Source: Filimonas lacunae (lineage in GTDB: Bacteria > Bacteroidota > Bacteroidia > Chitinophagales > Chitinophagaceae). Taken from it: a stretch of 64,000 nucleotides of DNA. Under the pieces are notes generated by a model. It did not search any database. It was not told the origin of the DNA and saw only the letters and a program-made list of their open reading frames with translations. Shown in pieces: positions 32,319 through 41,508 of this stretch. Numbering within the stretch: the stretch's first letter is position 1; every line of letters begins with the position of its first letter. The stretch is taken from contig NZ_AP017422.1 in assembly GCF_002355595.1 (NCBI RefSeq), positions 3,286,001 through 3,350,000 of the forward strand, in the 5' to 3' direction. A program made the position numbers and the translations under genes.

Positions 32319-35270
32319 ATGAAATCTCCTTTATCCAGGGGCCGGCAAAGTATTGCCTGGCTTGCCACCCTATTGCTGATAATGATGCAATACAAGGCAA
32401 ACGGACAAGCAGCAACACTGCGCCGCCCCATATCACCACAACAACCAGCCTGGTTTATCCATATTGACTCCTGGAACCAGGCCGACCCACAGAAGATCAT
32501 TAACATGGTGCCTGCCGATATACGCCCTTACGTAGTATTTAATATCTCCATCTCTATTAACCACGACAGACTTAGCAGCAAATGGTTACAGGCTGAGTAT
32601 GGCTATGAAATAGCGAAGTCATGGTTAAGGGTATGTGCAGAAAACCGCGTATGGGCTATGATACAGCAGAGCAGCGGCGGCTTTCAGCATTTTTCACAGT
32701 CTGACCTGGCCGTATATGAAGAGTTCTACCGCGACTATCCCAATTTTATCGGCTTTAATTATGCCGAGCAGTTCTGGGGTTTTGATGGCAGCACCCTGCC
32801 TACTTCATCCAGTAGCTATGATCCACTTTCACCCCCTTGGGCTGATCGCATTAACCTGTTTGCCAACCTGCTGCAGCTGAGTAATCGCTATGGTGGTTAC
32901 CTGACGGTGAGCTGGTGCCCTAACCAATGGGATGCGAATATAAACCCCATTGCCATGCTGAAAAGAAATGCGGCCTTTGCTGCCGCGTGCCGGAACTATA
33001 CAGAAAATTATATTCTTTGCGAGAAGTACACCCAGCAAACCTATCAGCACGATATGGAGAGCACCTGCCTGGGCGCTTATGTATCCGGCTATACAGGGCA
33101 ATACGGAATTCGCTACGATGAAACCGGCTGGACAGATTCTACGGGCACCCACGCCAACTTTACACCCGCTACCGGTATTGCTCCACACTTAGAGCATGTA
33201 ATGCTTACCGGGGAAACGGTGATAGACGGGCCGGAGTTGATTATGACACAATCATCCCGTGAAATCAATACCACCAACACCCCCGATGGCTTTACTACGC
33301 GCCGCTGGGAGTTTTACCCCCAGTTTTACAATGTGAACGTAGACCTGTTTCGTAAAATACTGGATGGAAACGTGCGCATACCCACCCGCAGGGAAGTTAT
33401 TGACCGCACCAAAGTGGTGATCATTAACAATGTAAGCAGCGGCAGTAACCAGGATCAATACAGTACCCCTCAAACATTGTTTGAGGGGCTTTACCGGATG
33501 GATAGCGATGGCAATTATGAGTTTAATAAAAGCTTCTTTAAAAAAACAGGCCGTTATCCTGCCATCCCCATTGTATACCAGCTGGACGATACAGATGCCA
33601 ATTCATTTTCTGTTAAGGTAAATAAATCAGATTATGCTACCCGCTGGCCAGACATTACTTCAAAGGTTACCGAATTGAACACATTGTTCCCTTCTGAATA
33701 TACAGGCACATTATATGCCGGCAGGCATGAGAATGGCTGGGTTACCTATAATCCCTATAAAACCAACCAGATGGCTACTGCTAATATTCCTTTCAAATAC
33801 AATACCTGTAGCAGCATAGACCTGAGTTATTCGCAATATTCTGCCGGTGTTATTAAGGAGTATTCGAACAGGCTGAATATATACCTGAACAACTACGACA
33901 ATGTGCTGAACACGGGCTTAAAAACAGATATTATCCGTATTAACGGCGCCAGCACCCAACCTACCTGGTCTTATACCGACAGAGGCAGCCACACTGCCAG
34001 CAATGTAACCGCTGCCTGGTCGGGCGGTGTGTTTACCCTCACTGTGCAGCACAACGGCGCACTGGACATTACCGTTAACTGCGCTGGCACTGCTACCGGC
34101 AGGCTTACTGCGTATACACCATCCGTGGTAAGCGCACCGGTAGCCCCTGCTGTGTATGCAGGCCCACTACAACATGAAGCAGAGCTTTTTGATTATAAAA
34201 GCATCAGCGGCAACACTGCCAATGGCGTTAGTGGTACCGTACGCAATTACACAGGCCAGGGTTACCTGCGCTTTGGCACTAATGCCTCGGCCAGCATACG
34301 GGATACCATTAACCTGCCCTATGCCGGCACCTACCAGTTACGCACCCGTTATTCTCTTACCGGAGGCAACGTAAATACCATAGGCATTTATGTAAACGGC
34401 AGCCTGGTAGCAACCCCTGTGTTTACCACCACCGACAGCCTGGGTGCATGGGCCATACAAACACAAACCATTACATTGAACGCAGGTAATAATGTGATTG
34501 AGTACAAGGCCAGCGCCACAGCTGCCAATGGGATGTATTTTGATAACATAGTGGTAGTACCAGCCGGCAGTGGTGGTAATATCATTCAGGAAAACACCAC
34601 CGGTTTTTGCAGTGTGGATGGTACGGTAGATACGGATAATGGAGGCTATACCGGTGCAGGTTTTGCCAACACCAATAATGCCATGGGAAATGGTATTAGC
34701 TGGAAAGTGAACTTTGCTGCTGCCGGCACCAAATCATTCACCTTCCGCTATGCCTCTATAGATACCCGTGCAGCCAACCTGCTGATTAATGGTACTGTGG
34801 TGGCCGCCAATGTAAGCTTCCCTGCCACCGGTTCGTGGACAACCTGGAACACGGTTACCGTATACACCAGCGCAGGCACCGGCAGCAGTGATATCAGGCT
34901 GGCAGCTACTGGCGCCAGCGGCTTGCCGAATGTGGATTATATAGAAGTAGTGGGCGGCACAGCAGCCAACTGCACCACCGGCCTTACTACCGTTATGCAA
35001 ACACCGGATTTGCTAAACTGCAAGGAAGAGGCAGGTATGGCCATTTATCCTAACCCTGCACAACACCTGGTAACCGTACGTTTAGGCAACCGCTGGAAAG
35101 CCGGCGATCAGTTGATGTTGTGTGATGCTACAGGCAGGGCTGTGGAAACCCGCCTTATCAAAGGCAGCACAGAACAGTTGAATGTAGCCCCGCTGCCAGC
35201 CGGATTGTATTATATCAACATTTCCAATAACAGCGGGGTGCATGCATCGCTGCCATTGGTAAAACAATAA
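32319..35270 (+). CDS. GH98 glycoside hydrolase with two CBM-like domains and T9SS tail
   Basis: 983 residues. Signal peptide to about residue 28. Residues ~30-370 match the GH98 catalytic domain: 'RRPISPQQPAWFIHIDSWN' at the start, 'DIRPYVVFNISISI', 'WAMIQQSSGGF', 'FIGFNYAEQFWGF'. Residues ~370-610 match the GH98 C-terminal domain. Two CBM6/35-like modules follow (about 617-750 and 755-882), then a type A sorting domain (905-983). GH98 enzymes are endo-acting on blood-group galactans or on heavily substituted glucuronoarabinoxylan; the adjacent GH62 and esterase favour xylan. It follows the esterase by 38 bases. Catalytic residues could not be placed with certainty; the acid in 'NYAEQF' is the obvious candidate. 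Confidence 0.9.
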   Translation: MKSPLSRGRQSIAWLATLLLIMMQYKANGQAATLRRPISPQQPAWFIHIDSWNQADPQKIINMVPADIRPYVVFNISISINHDRLSSKWLQAEYGYEIAKSWLRVCAENRVWAMIQQSSGGFQHFSQSDLAVYEEFYRDYPNFIGFNYAEQFWGFDGSTLPTSSSSYDPLSPPWADRINLFANLLQLSNRYGGYLTVSWCPNQWDANINPIAMLKRNAAFAAACRNYTENYILCEKYTQQTYQHDMESTCLGAYVSGYTGQYGIRYDETGWTDSTGTHANFTPATGIAPHLEHVMLTGETVIDGPELIMTQSSREINTTNTPDGFTTRRWEFYPQFYNVNVDLFRKILDGNVRIPTRREVIDRTKVVIINNVSSGSNQDQYSTPQTLFEGLYRMDSDGNYEFNKSFFKKTGRYPAIPIVYQLDDTDANSFSVKVNKSDYATRWPDITSKVTELNTLFPSEYTGTLYAGRHENGWVTYNPYKTNQMATANIPFKYNTCSSIDLSYSQYSAGVIKEYSNRLNIYLNNYDNVLNTGLKTDIIRINGASTQPTWSYTDRGSHTASNVTAAWSGGVFTLTVQHNGALDITVNCAGTATGRLTAYTPSVVSAPVAPAVYAGPLQHEAELFDYKSISGNTANGVSGTVRNYTGQGYLRFGTNASASIRDTINLPYAGTYQLRTRYSLTGGNVNTIGIYVNGSLVATPVFTTTDSLGAWAIQTQTITLNAGNNVIEYKASATAANGMYFDNIVVVPAGSGGNIIQENTTGFCSVDGTVDTDNGGYTGAGFANTNNAMGNGISWKVNFAAAGTKSFTFRYASIDTRAANLLINGTVVAANVSFPATGSWTTWNTVTVYTSAGTGSSDIRLAATGASGLPNVDYIEVVGGTAANCTTGLTTVMQTPDLLNCKEEAGMAIYPNPAQHLVTVRLGNRWKAGDQLMLCDATGRAVETRLIKGSTEQLNVAPLPAGLYYINISNNSGVHASLPLVKQ

Positions 35271-35294
35271 TTCCATCATTTAAAAAAAGCTTCT

Positions 35295-36293
35295 ATGAAA
35301 AAATGTATGATTGCGGCCATCATGTACAGCCTGTTTGCAGGCTGTGTTAAAAAAGATGCTGCCACACTGCTGCCCGCCTACCAGCTGGCAGCAGTAAGCA
35401 CAGCCAGTGTGGTGGCTTCACCTGTATGGAAAGCCGAAGCCCGTTGTTTCCTGGACGGGCCTTCCGGCGCTTTTGACGACATTGCCGTAAAAGATCCTTC
35501 CATTGTGTATTCAGGCGGTAAATACCACCTCTTTTACACGGGGCGCAATGTGGGCACTAATGGGTTGTGGCGCATGGGTTACACTTCCGCTACCACTATT
35601 AGCGGATTAAACAGTGCTACCCGTACCTATATGAGCGCCTTAAATGCCGGCTCTTACTTCTGCGCTCCACAGGTGTTCTGGTTCCCGGTAAAAGGCAAAT
35701 GGTTTTTGATATACCAGAGCGGCCTGGGCGCTTCTTTTTCTACCAATACAGATGTAGCCAACCCAGGTTTGTGGACGGCTAACAGGGCCATGGGCTTTAC
35801 AGACGGTATTGACTTCTGGTGTATTGCCGATGACAGTTATGTGTACTGCTTTTACTCGGCACAGGATGGCTCGCACACCATTAAAAGAAGAAGAACCACC
35901 ATAGCCAACTTCCCTTACAGTTGGGAAGCCCCCACTGTGGCCGCTACCGCTACTTTTGAAGCGCCACATGTGTACAAGAACAAAGCAGATGGTAAGTTTT
36001 ATATGGTGGTGGAAGACATTAACCGCTACCAGGAACTATGGACGGCCAGCACGCTGGGCGGTACCTGGACGAAGGTGGCAGAAAAATGGGCTGCCAAGGA
36101 TAACCTGACCTTTTTAGCCGAACAGTGGACAGACCAGGTATCGCATGTGGAAGTATTGCGCGCCTCCAACAATGAACGCATGGAGGTGGATAATATGGAT
36201 CGCTGCCAGATGATTATACAGGGTGTTAAGAATGGCAGTTACCCCGATTATGGTAGTATCCCCTACGACCTGGGTATTATTCGCAACTATTAA
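35295..36293 (+). CDS. GH62-like alpha-L-arabinofuranosidase, lipoprotein
   Basis: 332 residues. A lipobox 'LFAGC' puts Cys17 as the lipidated residue, so it should be a membrane-anchored lipoprotein. The rest is a five-bladed propeller of GH43/GH62 type; 'AVKDPSIVYSGGKYHLFYTG' in the first blade holds the catalytic-base aspartate, and 'APQVFWFPVKGKWFLIYQ', 'GFTDGIDFWCIADD' and 'FEAPHVYKN' (the acid) fit GH62. GH62 enzymes remove arabinose from arabinoxylan. Third gene of the cluster, 24 bases after the GH98, and followed by a terminator hairpin. GH43 remains a possible alternative. Confidence 0.8.
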   Translation: MKKCMIAAIMYSLFAGCVKKDAATLLPAYQLAAVSTASVVASPVWKAEARCFLDGPSGAFDDIAVKDPSIVYSGGKYHLFYTGRNVGTNGLWRMGYTSATTISGLNSATRTYMSALNAGSYFCAPQVFWFPVKGKWFLIYQSGLGASFSTNTDVANPGLWTANRAMGFTDGIDFWCIADDSYVYCFYSAQDGSHTIKRRRTTIANFPYSWEAPTVAATATFEAPHVYKNKADGKFYMVVEDINRYQELWTASTLGGTWTKVAEKWAAKDNLTFLAEQWTDQVSHVEVLRASNNERMEVDNMDRCQMIIQGVKNGSYPDYGSIPYDLGIIRNY

Positions 36294-36312
36294 CCTTTTT
36301 GGCCACTTAACC

Positions 36313-36349
36313 CAACAGCCCTGGTGTTACTGATACACCGGGGCTGTTG
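36313..36349 (+). terminator. Terminator-like hairpin ending the esterase-GH98-GH62 unit
   Basis: 15-bp stem with one G-U position (36313-36327 with 36335-36349), loop of 7 bases, 19 bases past the GH62-like stop. The T-tract is short (ttata), so efficiency is uncertain. Confidence 0.6.
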
Positions 36350-36455
36350 TTATACAGAAATAATTGGATACTTAACCGGGTAACCTGCTTAATTCCCGTT
36401 TTTGACTGTAATTTAGGCGTAACAATATCTCTTCGACTAACGATTCCATGAAAGA

Positions 36456-39400
36456 ATGAAAAACGTATTATTCAAAACCTGCTTCCTCGGTTATCTGTCG
36501 GCCAGTATACTATGGAATGCAGCTAAAGCCCAGCCAGCCAGCCCTTTGAAAGCCGGCGTAGATTACCCTTCAGAAATTGAAAACCCCGAATTGCTGGGCA
36601 TCAACAAAGAACGCTATCATGCCACTTTAATGCCCTATGCCAGTTTGCAGGAAGCACTTGCAGGGAAACGACATGCCTCAACCTATTGCCGCAGCCTGAA
36701 TGGTCAATGGAAGTTTCATTGGGAGCCCAGTCCCGAAAAAAGACCGGTAGACTTTTACAAACAAGACTATGACGTTTCTGGCTGGAGCGATATACCCGTG
36801 CCTTCTAACTGGGAGGTACAGGGATATGGCACTCCTTTTTACCGCAACCTGGGGTATACTATTAAAAAAGATTATCCCAAGGTGATGAGTGAGCCGGATA
36901 AAAATTATACGGCTTATAAAGAACGAAACCCTGTAGGTTGCTACCGGCGCAGTTTTGAAGTACCGGCCACCTGGAATGGCCGCCGGCTGTTCCTCACTTT
37001 TGATGGTGTGGATTGCGCATTTTTCGTATGGATCAACGGCCAGAAAGTAGGCTTTAGTGTCAACAGCAGAAACGCAGCCGAATTTGATATTACAAAGTAT
37101 GTAAAAACAGGTGCCAATAGCATTGCAGTGGAAGTATATCAATACAGCTCCGGTACCTGGCTGGAAGACCAGGACATGTGGCGCTTGCATGGCATTTTTA
37201 GGAATGTTACCATCTGGAGCAGCCCGCAGGTGCATATGCGCGACTTTTTTGTAAAGCAGGATCTGGATAGTAACTATAAAAATGCTACGGTGCAGGTATT
37301 GGTAAACACCAGGAACTATGGCACTGACAAAGGAAAAGAACAAGCTGTATCAGCCGTGTTATACAGTAAGGATGGCAGCATAGTAGCCAAAGCTGCAGTA
37401 GCCGGCAAGGCATTACGTGCGGAGGAAGAAGAGCAGCTATCTATATCATTTTCTGTAAACAATCCAGATAAATGGACAGCCGAAACACCTGAATTATACA
37501 CGTTGGTATTAACCAGTGCCGAGGGGGAAATACTTTCTACTAAAGTAGGTTTCCGGAAAATAGAAATCAAAGGCCGTGTGTTTACCGTAAACGGCGTACC
37601 CATTAAACTAAAGGGTGTAAACCGTCACGAACATTGGTCGGATGTAGGACATGCAGTTACCGAAGAGCAGATGATACGCGATTTACAGGTAATTAAGCAA
37701 GGCAACTGTAATCATATACGCACCAGTCATTATTGCGACGATCCACGCTGGTACGAACTGTGTGATGAATGGGGCATCTGGCTGGTAGCAGAAGCCAACG
37801 TAGAATGCCATGGTTATGACAGCCGTTTTGAAAACGAGCCTACCATTCAATCCGCTATCATTGACCGGAATATTGCCAACATTGAAAACTTTAAAAACCA
37901 CGCATCGGTTATTATCTGGTCGCTGGGCAACGAATGCGGTTGGGGTACCAACCCTAATTTTGTTGCAGCTATGAATGCCGTGAAAGCACTCGATCCCAGT
38001 CGACCGATACATTACGAGCGCTTTGGCACCGGTAAAAATAATCCTGCCGATTTAGATGGCAGAATGTATGGCACCGCAGAAGATTACGTACGGGTGGCGC
38101 AGAATAAAGAACTGACAAAACCTTTTTATATCTGCGAGTTTGTACACGCCATGTTTAACTCCATGGGTTCGCTGGCAGAATACTCCGAAGTGTTTGATAA
38201 AAACCCCGAAATACTGGGCGGTGCCATCTGGGAGTTCCAGGATCAGGCACTGACCAACAACCGCACACCCAACCATACCATCCTGGCCTATGGTGGAGGC
38301 TTTGGCGAAGTACCCAACGATCATTACTTTATACACAAGGGTGTAGTATCGTATGATCGCACAGTGGAAGGCAGCCGCACGAAACCCCATTACCCGGAAA
38401 TGAAAAAAGCTTTCCAATGGATAGGCACCGACCTGGTGGATCCTTTAAACGGCACTATCCTTATCAAAAACAAATACCAGTTTATTCCGCTGGATAACTT
38501 TGAGGGTTCGTGGAGTGTAACAGAAAATGGAATAGAGATTGGGAAAGGCACTTTTGCTTTACCTTCTATTGCTGCCCGTCGCGCTCGCACCGTAAACCTG
38601 CCTGTAAAGCTGGAACAGCTGAAGCCTGGTGCAGAATATTTTTTACGGGTGAGCTACCAGCAAAAGACCCCAACGTTATGGGCCGGTAAAGGTTTTGAAG
38701 TAGCTGCAGCACAATTTGCACTACCTATACGCACCCTGCCTGTGATGCAGTCTGCAAAAACAAGCCTCCCTCCCGTTACCATGAGCCAGAGCGCTTCGTT
38801 CATCATTATTAAAGGCAATGGATTTGCGGTACAGTTTAATAACAAAACAGGCTTACTCACACAACTCACTAAAAACGGGGTAAACCTGTTGGCGGAAGGT
38901 GGAGGACCACAGATTTACTTAACCCGTGCAGCCCACCAGACAGACGATAACTGGGTAAACAGAACATGGAACAGGTTTGGCGTACAAAACTTATCCGATT
39001 CCCTTATCAGCTGTAAAGCTGAAACAGCAGGGCCCGGAGCTATAAAAATAACTACTGTGATACGCGCTGCCGGTAAGGAAGGTTTTAACACTTATCATAC
39101 TGCTACCTACCTGGTGCAGGGAGATGGCACCATCCAGGTAAACAATACAATACAGTTCACAGGCTGGCGCATTAACCTGGCCCGCATTGGCGTACGGTTC
39201 TTATTTGATAAAAAGCTGGATCAGGTACAATATTTTGGCCGCGGCCCCTTTGAAAACTATCCAGACAGAAAAACAGCCGCAGACATTGGCCTGTTTGATT
39301 TAAATGTGCACCAGCAGTATGAATATGAAAAACCAATGGAAAGAGGCAATCATGAAGAGGTAAGATGGGTAAAACTGAGCGGTGCAGACAAACCATCTGT

Positions 39401-39638
39401 ACTGTTGCAAGCTGACGAAAACAAGATGCAGTTTTCTGCACTACCCCATACTGATGAACAGATGTACCCGGTAGAGTATAAAATTGATTTGCCGGAAAGC
39501 AGAGCCACTGTATTTTGCCTCTCCACCAAAACATTGGGTGTAGGCTCAAACAGTTGCGGCCCCAGGCCATTAGAACAGTTCCTGGTTTGGTCGGACGATA
39601 CCAGCTTTACTTACACCATCCGTTTATCGGGTAAATAG
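36456..39638 (+). CDS. GH2 beta-galactosidase-like enzyme (LacZ architecture)
   Basis: 1060 residues. Signal peptide ends near 'AAKAQPA' (residue ~25). The LacZ-like order is visible: sugar-binding jelly roll (about 60-225, 'VPSNWEVQGYGTPFYRN'), Ig-like beta-sandwich, TIM barrel (about 375-665) with 'GVNRHEHWSDVG', acid/base Glu in 'IIWSLGNECGWG' near residue 494, nucleophile Glu in 'FYICEFVHAMFNSMG' near residue 561, then beta-galactosidase small chain (about 790-1057). GH2 enzymes of this shape are mostly beta-galactosidases, acting on side chains. Periplasmic or exported. It has its own presumed promoter after the upstream hairpin, and is followed 20 bases later by the Arr fusion gene. Confidence 0.93.
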   Translation: MKNVLFKTCFLGYLSASILWNAAKAQPASPLKAGVDYPSEIENPELLGINKERYHATLMPYASLQEALAGKRHASTYCRSLNGQWKFHWEPSPEKRPVDFYKQDYDVSGWSDIPVPSNWEVQGYGTPFYRNLGYTIKKDYPKVMSEPDKNYTAYKERNPVGCYRRSFEVPATWNGRRLFLTFDGVDCAFFVWINGQKVGFSVNSRNAAEFDITKYVKTGANSIAVEVYQYSSGTWLEDQDMWRLHGIFRNVTIWSSPQVHMRDFFVKQDLDSNYKNATVQVLVNTRNYGTDKGKEQAVSAVLYSKDGSIVAKAAVAGKALRAEEEEQLSISFSVNNPDKWTAETPELYTLVLTSAEGEILSTKVGFRKIEIKGRVFTVNGVPIKLKGVNRHEHWSDVGHAVTEEQMIRDLQVIKQGNCNHIRTSHYCDDPRWYELCDEWGIWLVAEANVECHGYDSRFENEPTIQSAIIDRNIANIENFKNHASVIIWSLGNECGWGTNPNFVAAMNAVKALDPSRPIHYERFGTGKNNPADLDGRMYGTAEDYVRVAQNKELTKPFYICEFVHAMFNSMGSLAEYSEVFDKNPEILGGAIWEFQDQALTNNRTPNHTILAYGGGFGEVPNDHYFIHKGVVSYDRTVEGSRTKPHYPEMKKAFQWIGTDLVDPLNGTILIKNKYQFIPLDNFEGSWSVTENGIEIGKGTFALPSIAARRARTVNLPVKLEQLKPGAEYFLRVSYQQKTPTLWAGKGFEVAAAQFALPIRTLPVMQSAKTSLPPVTMSQSASFIIIKGNGFAVQFNNKTGLLTQLTKNGVNLLAEGGGPQIYLTRAAHQTDDNWVNRTWNRFGVQNLSDSLISCKAETAGPGAIKITTVIRAAGKEGFNTYHTATYLVQGDGTIQVNNTIQFTGWRINLARIGVRFLFDKKLDQVQYFGRGPFENYPDRKTAADIGLFDLNVHQQYEYEKPMERGNHEEVRWVKLSGADKPSVLLQADENKMQFSALPHTDEQMYPVEYKIDLPESRATVFCLSTKTLGVGSNSCGPRPLEQFLVWSDDTSFTYTIRLSGK

Positions 39639-39658
39639 TAAATAGATATTGAACAAAT

Positions 39659-40402
39659 ATGGAATTTAGCCCCAACAATAACATTGTGAAACTCTGCATG
39701 CAAGGCATGTTTATGGAAGCGAGCAGCAAACCCGAAGAAGCGGGTTTGCTGTTTTTGCAGGCATGGAAGGAAGCTGCCAGCGACTTTGAAAAGTTTATCG
39801 CCGCTTATTACGTAGCACGCACGCAAAAAAATACGCGCGACAAAATAGAGTGGCTGGAAACGGCGATACAACTGGCACATACACTTAACGACGATAGCGT
39901 CAGGGCAGCTTTCCCCCTGTTATATTCTCAGCTTGCTGAAAGCTATAAAGAAGCTGGAGACCAGGAGAACGCCCAAAAGAATGCCGAACTGGCAGCTGCA
40001 TCTGTATACACGCCTGCTGACAAAGGGCCATTCTATCACGGCACAAAAGCTGATTTGCAAACCGGCGATTTCCTGGTAGCAGGCAAGGAATCTAATTATC
40101 AGGCCGAATTGATGATGAACCACATCTACTTTACCGCCCTTCTCAACGGAGCCGGCTTAGCTGCCACACTGGCAAAGGGGGATGGCATTGAACGGGTATA
40201 TATTGTAGAGCCCACTGGTGAATTTGAGGATGATCCCAACGTTACCAATAAAAAATTCCCAGGAAACCCTACACGATCTTACCGTACTGTTTCCCCATTA
40301 AAAATTGTGGGCGAGATTACTGATTGGATAAAAACACCACCGGAAGAAGTGGCCAAATGGCGGGAAAGGTTGGCGGCTAATAAAGGGGAGATTATCAATT
40401 AG
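39659..40402 (+). CDS. arr: Arr-type rifamycin ADP-ribosyltransferase fused to N-terminal helical domain
   Basis: 247 residues. Residues ~122-238 are a complete Arr domain: 'FYHGTKADLQTGD' (His127), 'SNYQAE', 'IYFTALLNGA' (Tyr157), 'ERVYIVEPTGEFEDDPN' (Asp191/192), 'NKKFPGNPTRSYR' and 'PLKIVGEI'. Arr enzymes ADP-ribosylate rifampicin using NAD+. The N-terminal ~115 residues form an alpha-helical, TPR-like segment ('IEWLETAIQLAHTLND', 'YSQLAESYKEAGDQENAQKN') that ordinary Arr (about 140 aa) lacks. Cytoplasmic. Only 20 bases separate it from the GH2 gene, so it may be co-transcribed. Genome-encoded Arr genes are known as intrinsic resistance factors; whether this one acts on rifamycins or another substrate is not shown. 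Confidence 0.88.
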   Translation: MEFSPNNNIVKLCMQGMFMEASSKPEEAGLLFLQAWKEAASDFEKFIAAYYVARTQKNTRDKIEWLETAIQLAHTLNDDSVRAAFPLLYSQLAESYKEAGDQENAQKNAELAAASVYTPADKGPFYHGTKADLQTGDFLVAGKESNYQAELMMNHIYFTALLNGAGLAATLAKGDGIERVYIVEPTGEFEDDPNVTNKKFPGNPTRSYRTVSPLKIVGEITDWIKTPPEEVAKWRERLAANKGEIIN

Positions 40403-40416
40403 TTTATTATAACAAC

Positions 40417-40443
40417 GAAAGAGCAACTTTATATTGCTCTTTC
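40417..40443. terminator. Bidirectional terminator-like hairpin
   Basis: 10-bp stem gaaagagcaa/ttgctctttc with a 7-nt loop between the convergent Arr and MBL genes. T-rich stretches on both sides. Confidence 0.7.
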
Positions 40444-40457
40444 TGTTCTCTATCATA

Positions 40458-41339
40458 CTACTTGCCCCAATCTTTTTTCAGGTAATAAGCCAGGTAAATA
40501 TCAATCAGGTGTGCACCGCCATAACCAGGATAGGCAGCCAGCAGTTTGGCCTTATACTCTTCTTTTGTTTTAGAAGCGGCCAGCGCCTGATCTACAAAAT
40601 CAAGGTATTGGAGATCTTCTTTCAAAACAGAACGATCTGCCGGTTTACCATGGCCAGGTAAAATCAGTGTGTAATCATGCTCCTTTTCTATTTTGTGCAA
40701 CGCTTTACGCCAGCCGTCTGAATTGCCCGAAATAAACAGGTGCGTGTTATTGTACACAATATCCTGCGCGATATAAGCTTTCACTTCCGGCACCTTTACC
40801 ACCAGGGAAAGGGCGGCTTCATTATCATGCGATACTTCAAAAATAAATTTCACCCCATCAATAACTTCTGTACCAGGTTGCTGTATGTGCGTAGGCAGGT
40901 TTAGCTTCTTGGCAATCACATCACCAAACTGTTTTTGTCTTTGTTCCAGCGTTTGCTGTCCTGCTTGTTCTATACCCGCCTTTGTTTCAGCAAGGGCGTA
41001 AACAGGCACATCAGGAAAAGCATCACCAAAGCCTATATAGTGATCAGGGTGATCGTGCGAGATATAAAAGCGGGTCACCGGCTTATGCAGGCTATCTGTA
41101 AGTGCTTTTACCTGCCAGGCATAGGGCGCAAAAAACTGTCCATCTATCACTACCAGCTCATGTGGCAGTTCAATAACATGTGTAGTATTAGAAAACTGTT
41201 CAGGAGGTGCTACCACGGTGTATATTTTCACGTGTGCAGCTTGTGCGGCCAGTTGTACACTGGCTTTGGGTAACTCTTGTGAAAACGCGGGAGCAGACAG
41301 GCTAACACCGGTAGCCAATGTGGCAATCAGATTTTTCAT
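40458..41339 (-). CDS. Secreted metallo-beta-lactamase-fold hydrolase
   Basis: 293 residues with a signal peptide ending near 'APAFSQE' (residue ~20). The MBL signature HxHxDH is complete: His95, His97, Asp99, His100 in 'YISHDHPDHYIG'. Further ligand positions ('FEVSHDNEAAL' and 'ILPGHGKPAD') follow. MBL-fold proteins hydrolyse esters, thioesters, lactams or cyclic nucleotides; the substrate is unknown, and a broad hydrolase label is safer than beta-lactamase. It lies divergent from the AraC regulator at 41509 (170-base spacer), which may control it. A TAGTTTTG box on the minus strand (41388-41395) is a likely -7 element. Confidence 0.88.
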   Translation of the reverse strand: MKNLIATLATGVSLSAPAFSQELPKASVQLAAQAAHVKIYTVVAPPEQFSNTTHVIELPHELVVIDGQFFAPYAWQVKALTDSLHKPVTRFYISHDHPDHYIGFGDAFPDVPVYALAETKAGIEQAGQQTLEQRQKQFGDVIAKKLNLPTHIQQPGTEVIDGVKFIFEVSHDNEAALSLVVKVPEVKAYIAQDIVYNNTHLFISGNSDGWRKALHKIEKEHDYTLILPGHGKPADRSVLKEDLQYLDFVDQALAASKTKEEYKAKLLAAYPGYGGAHLIDIYLAYYLKKDWGK

Positions 41340-41387
41340 TGTTGTTCTATATTGTGTTGTTAATAATGAATACGTTTAAAGACAACA

Positions 41388-41395
41388 CAAAACTA
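41388..41395 (-). promoter_or_regulatory. Putative -7 box (TAGTTTTG) of MBL gene
   Basis: Exact TAnnTTTG match on the minus strand, 48 bases before the MBL start codon. No clear -33 box. Confidence 0.35.
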
Positions 41396-41508
41396 CTTTG
41401 GCTACCAGGTGGTATTATTATCAGAATGCTTTCATTGTTATCAATTTGCCTGCTTGCCGGGAAAAGCATTTATACTACTTTTATTGCGTAGCAGCATAAC
41501 AACAGCAG

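Noticed and set aside
40458-41339. Beta-lactamase resistance gene
   Set aside because: Only the generic MBL fold and HxHxDH are seen; the spacing and remaining motifs do not identify a true beta-lactamase.
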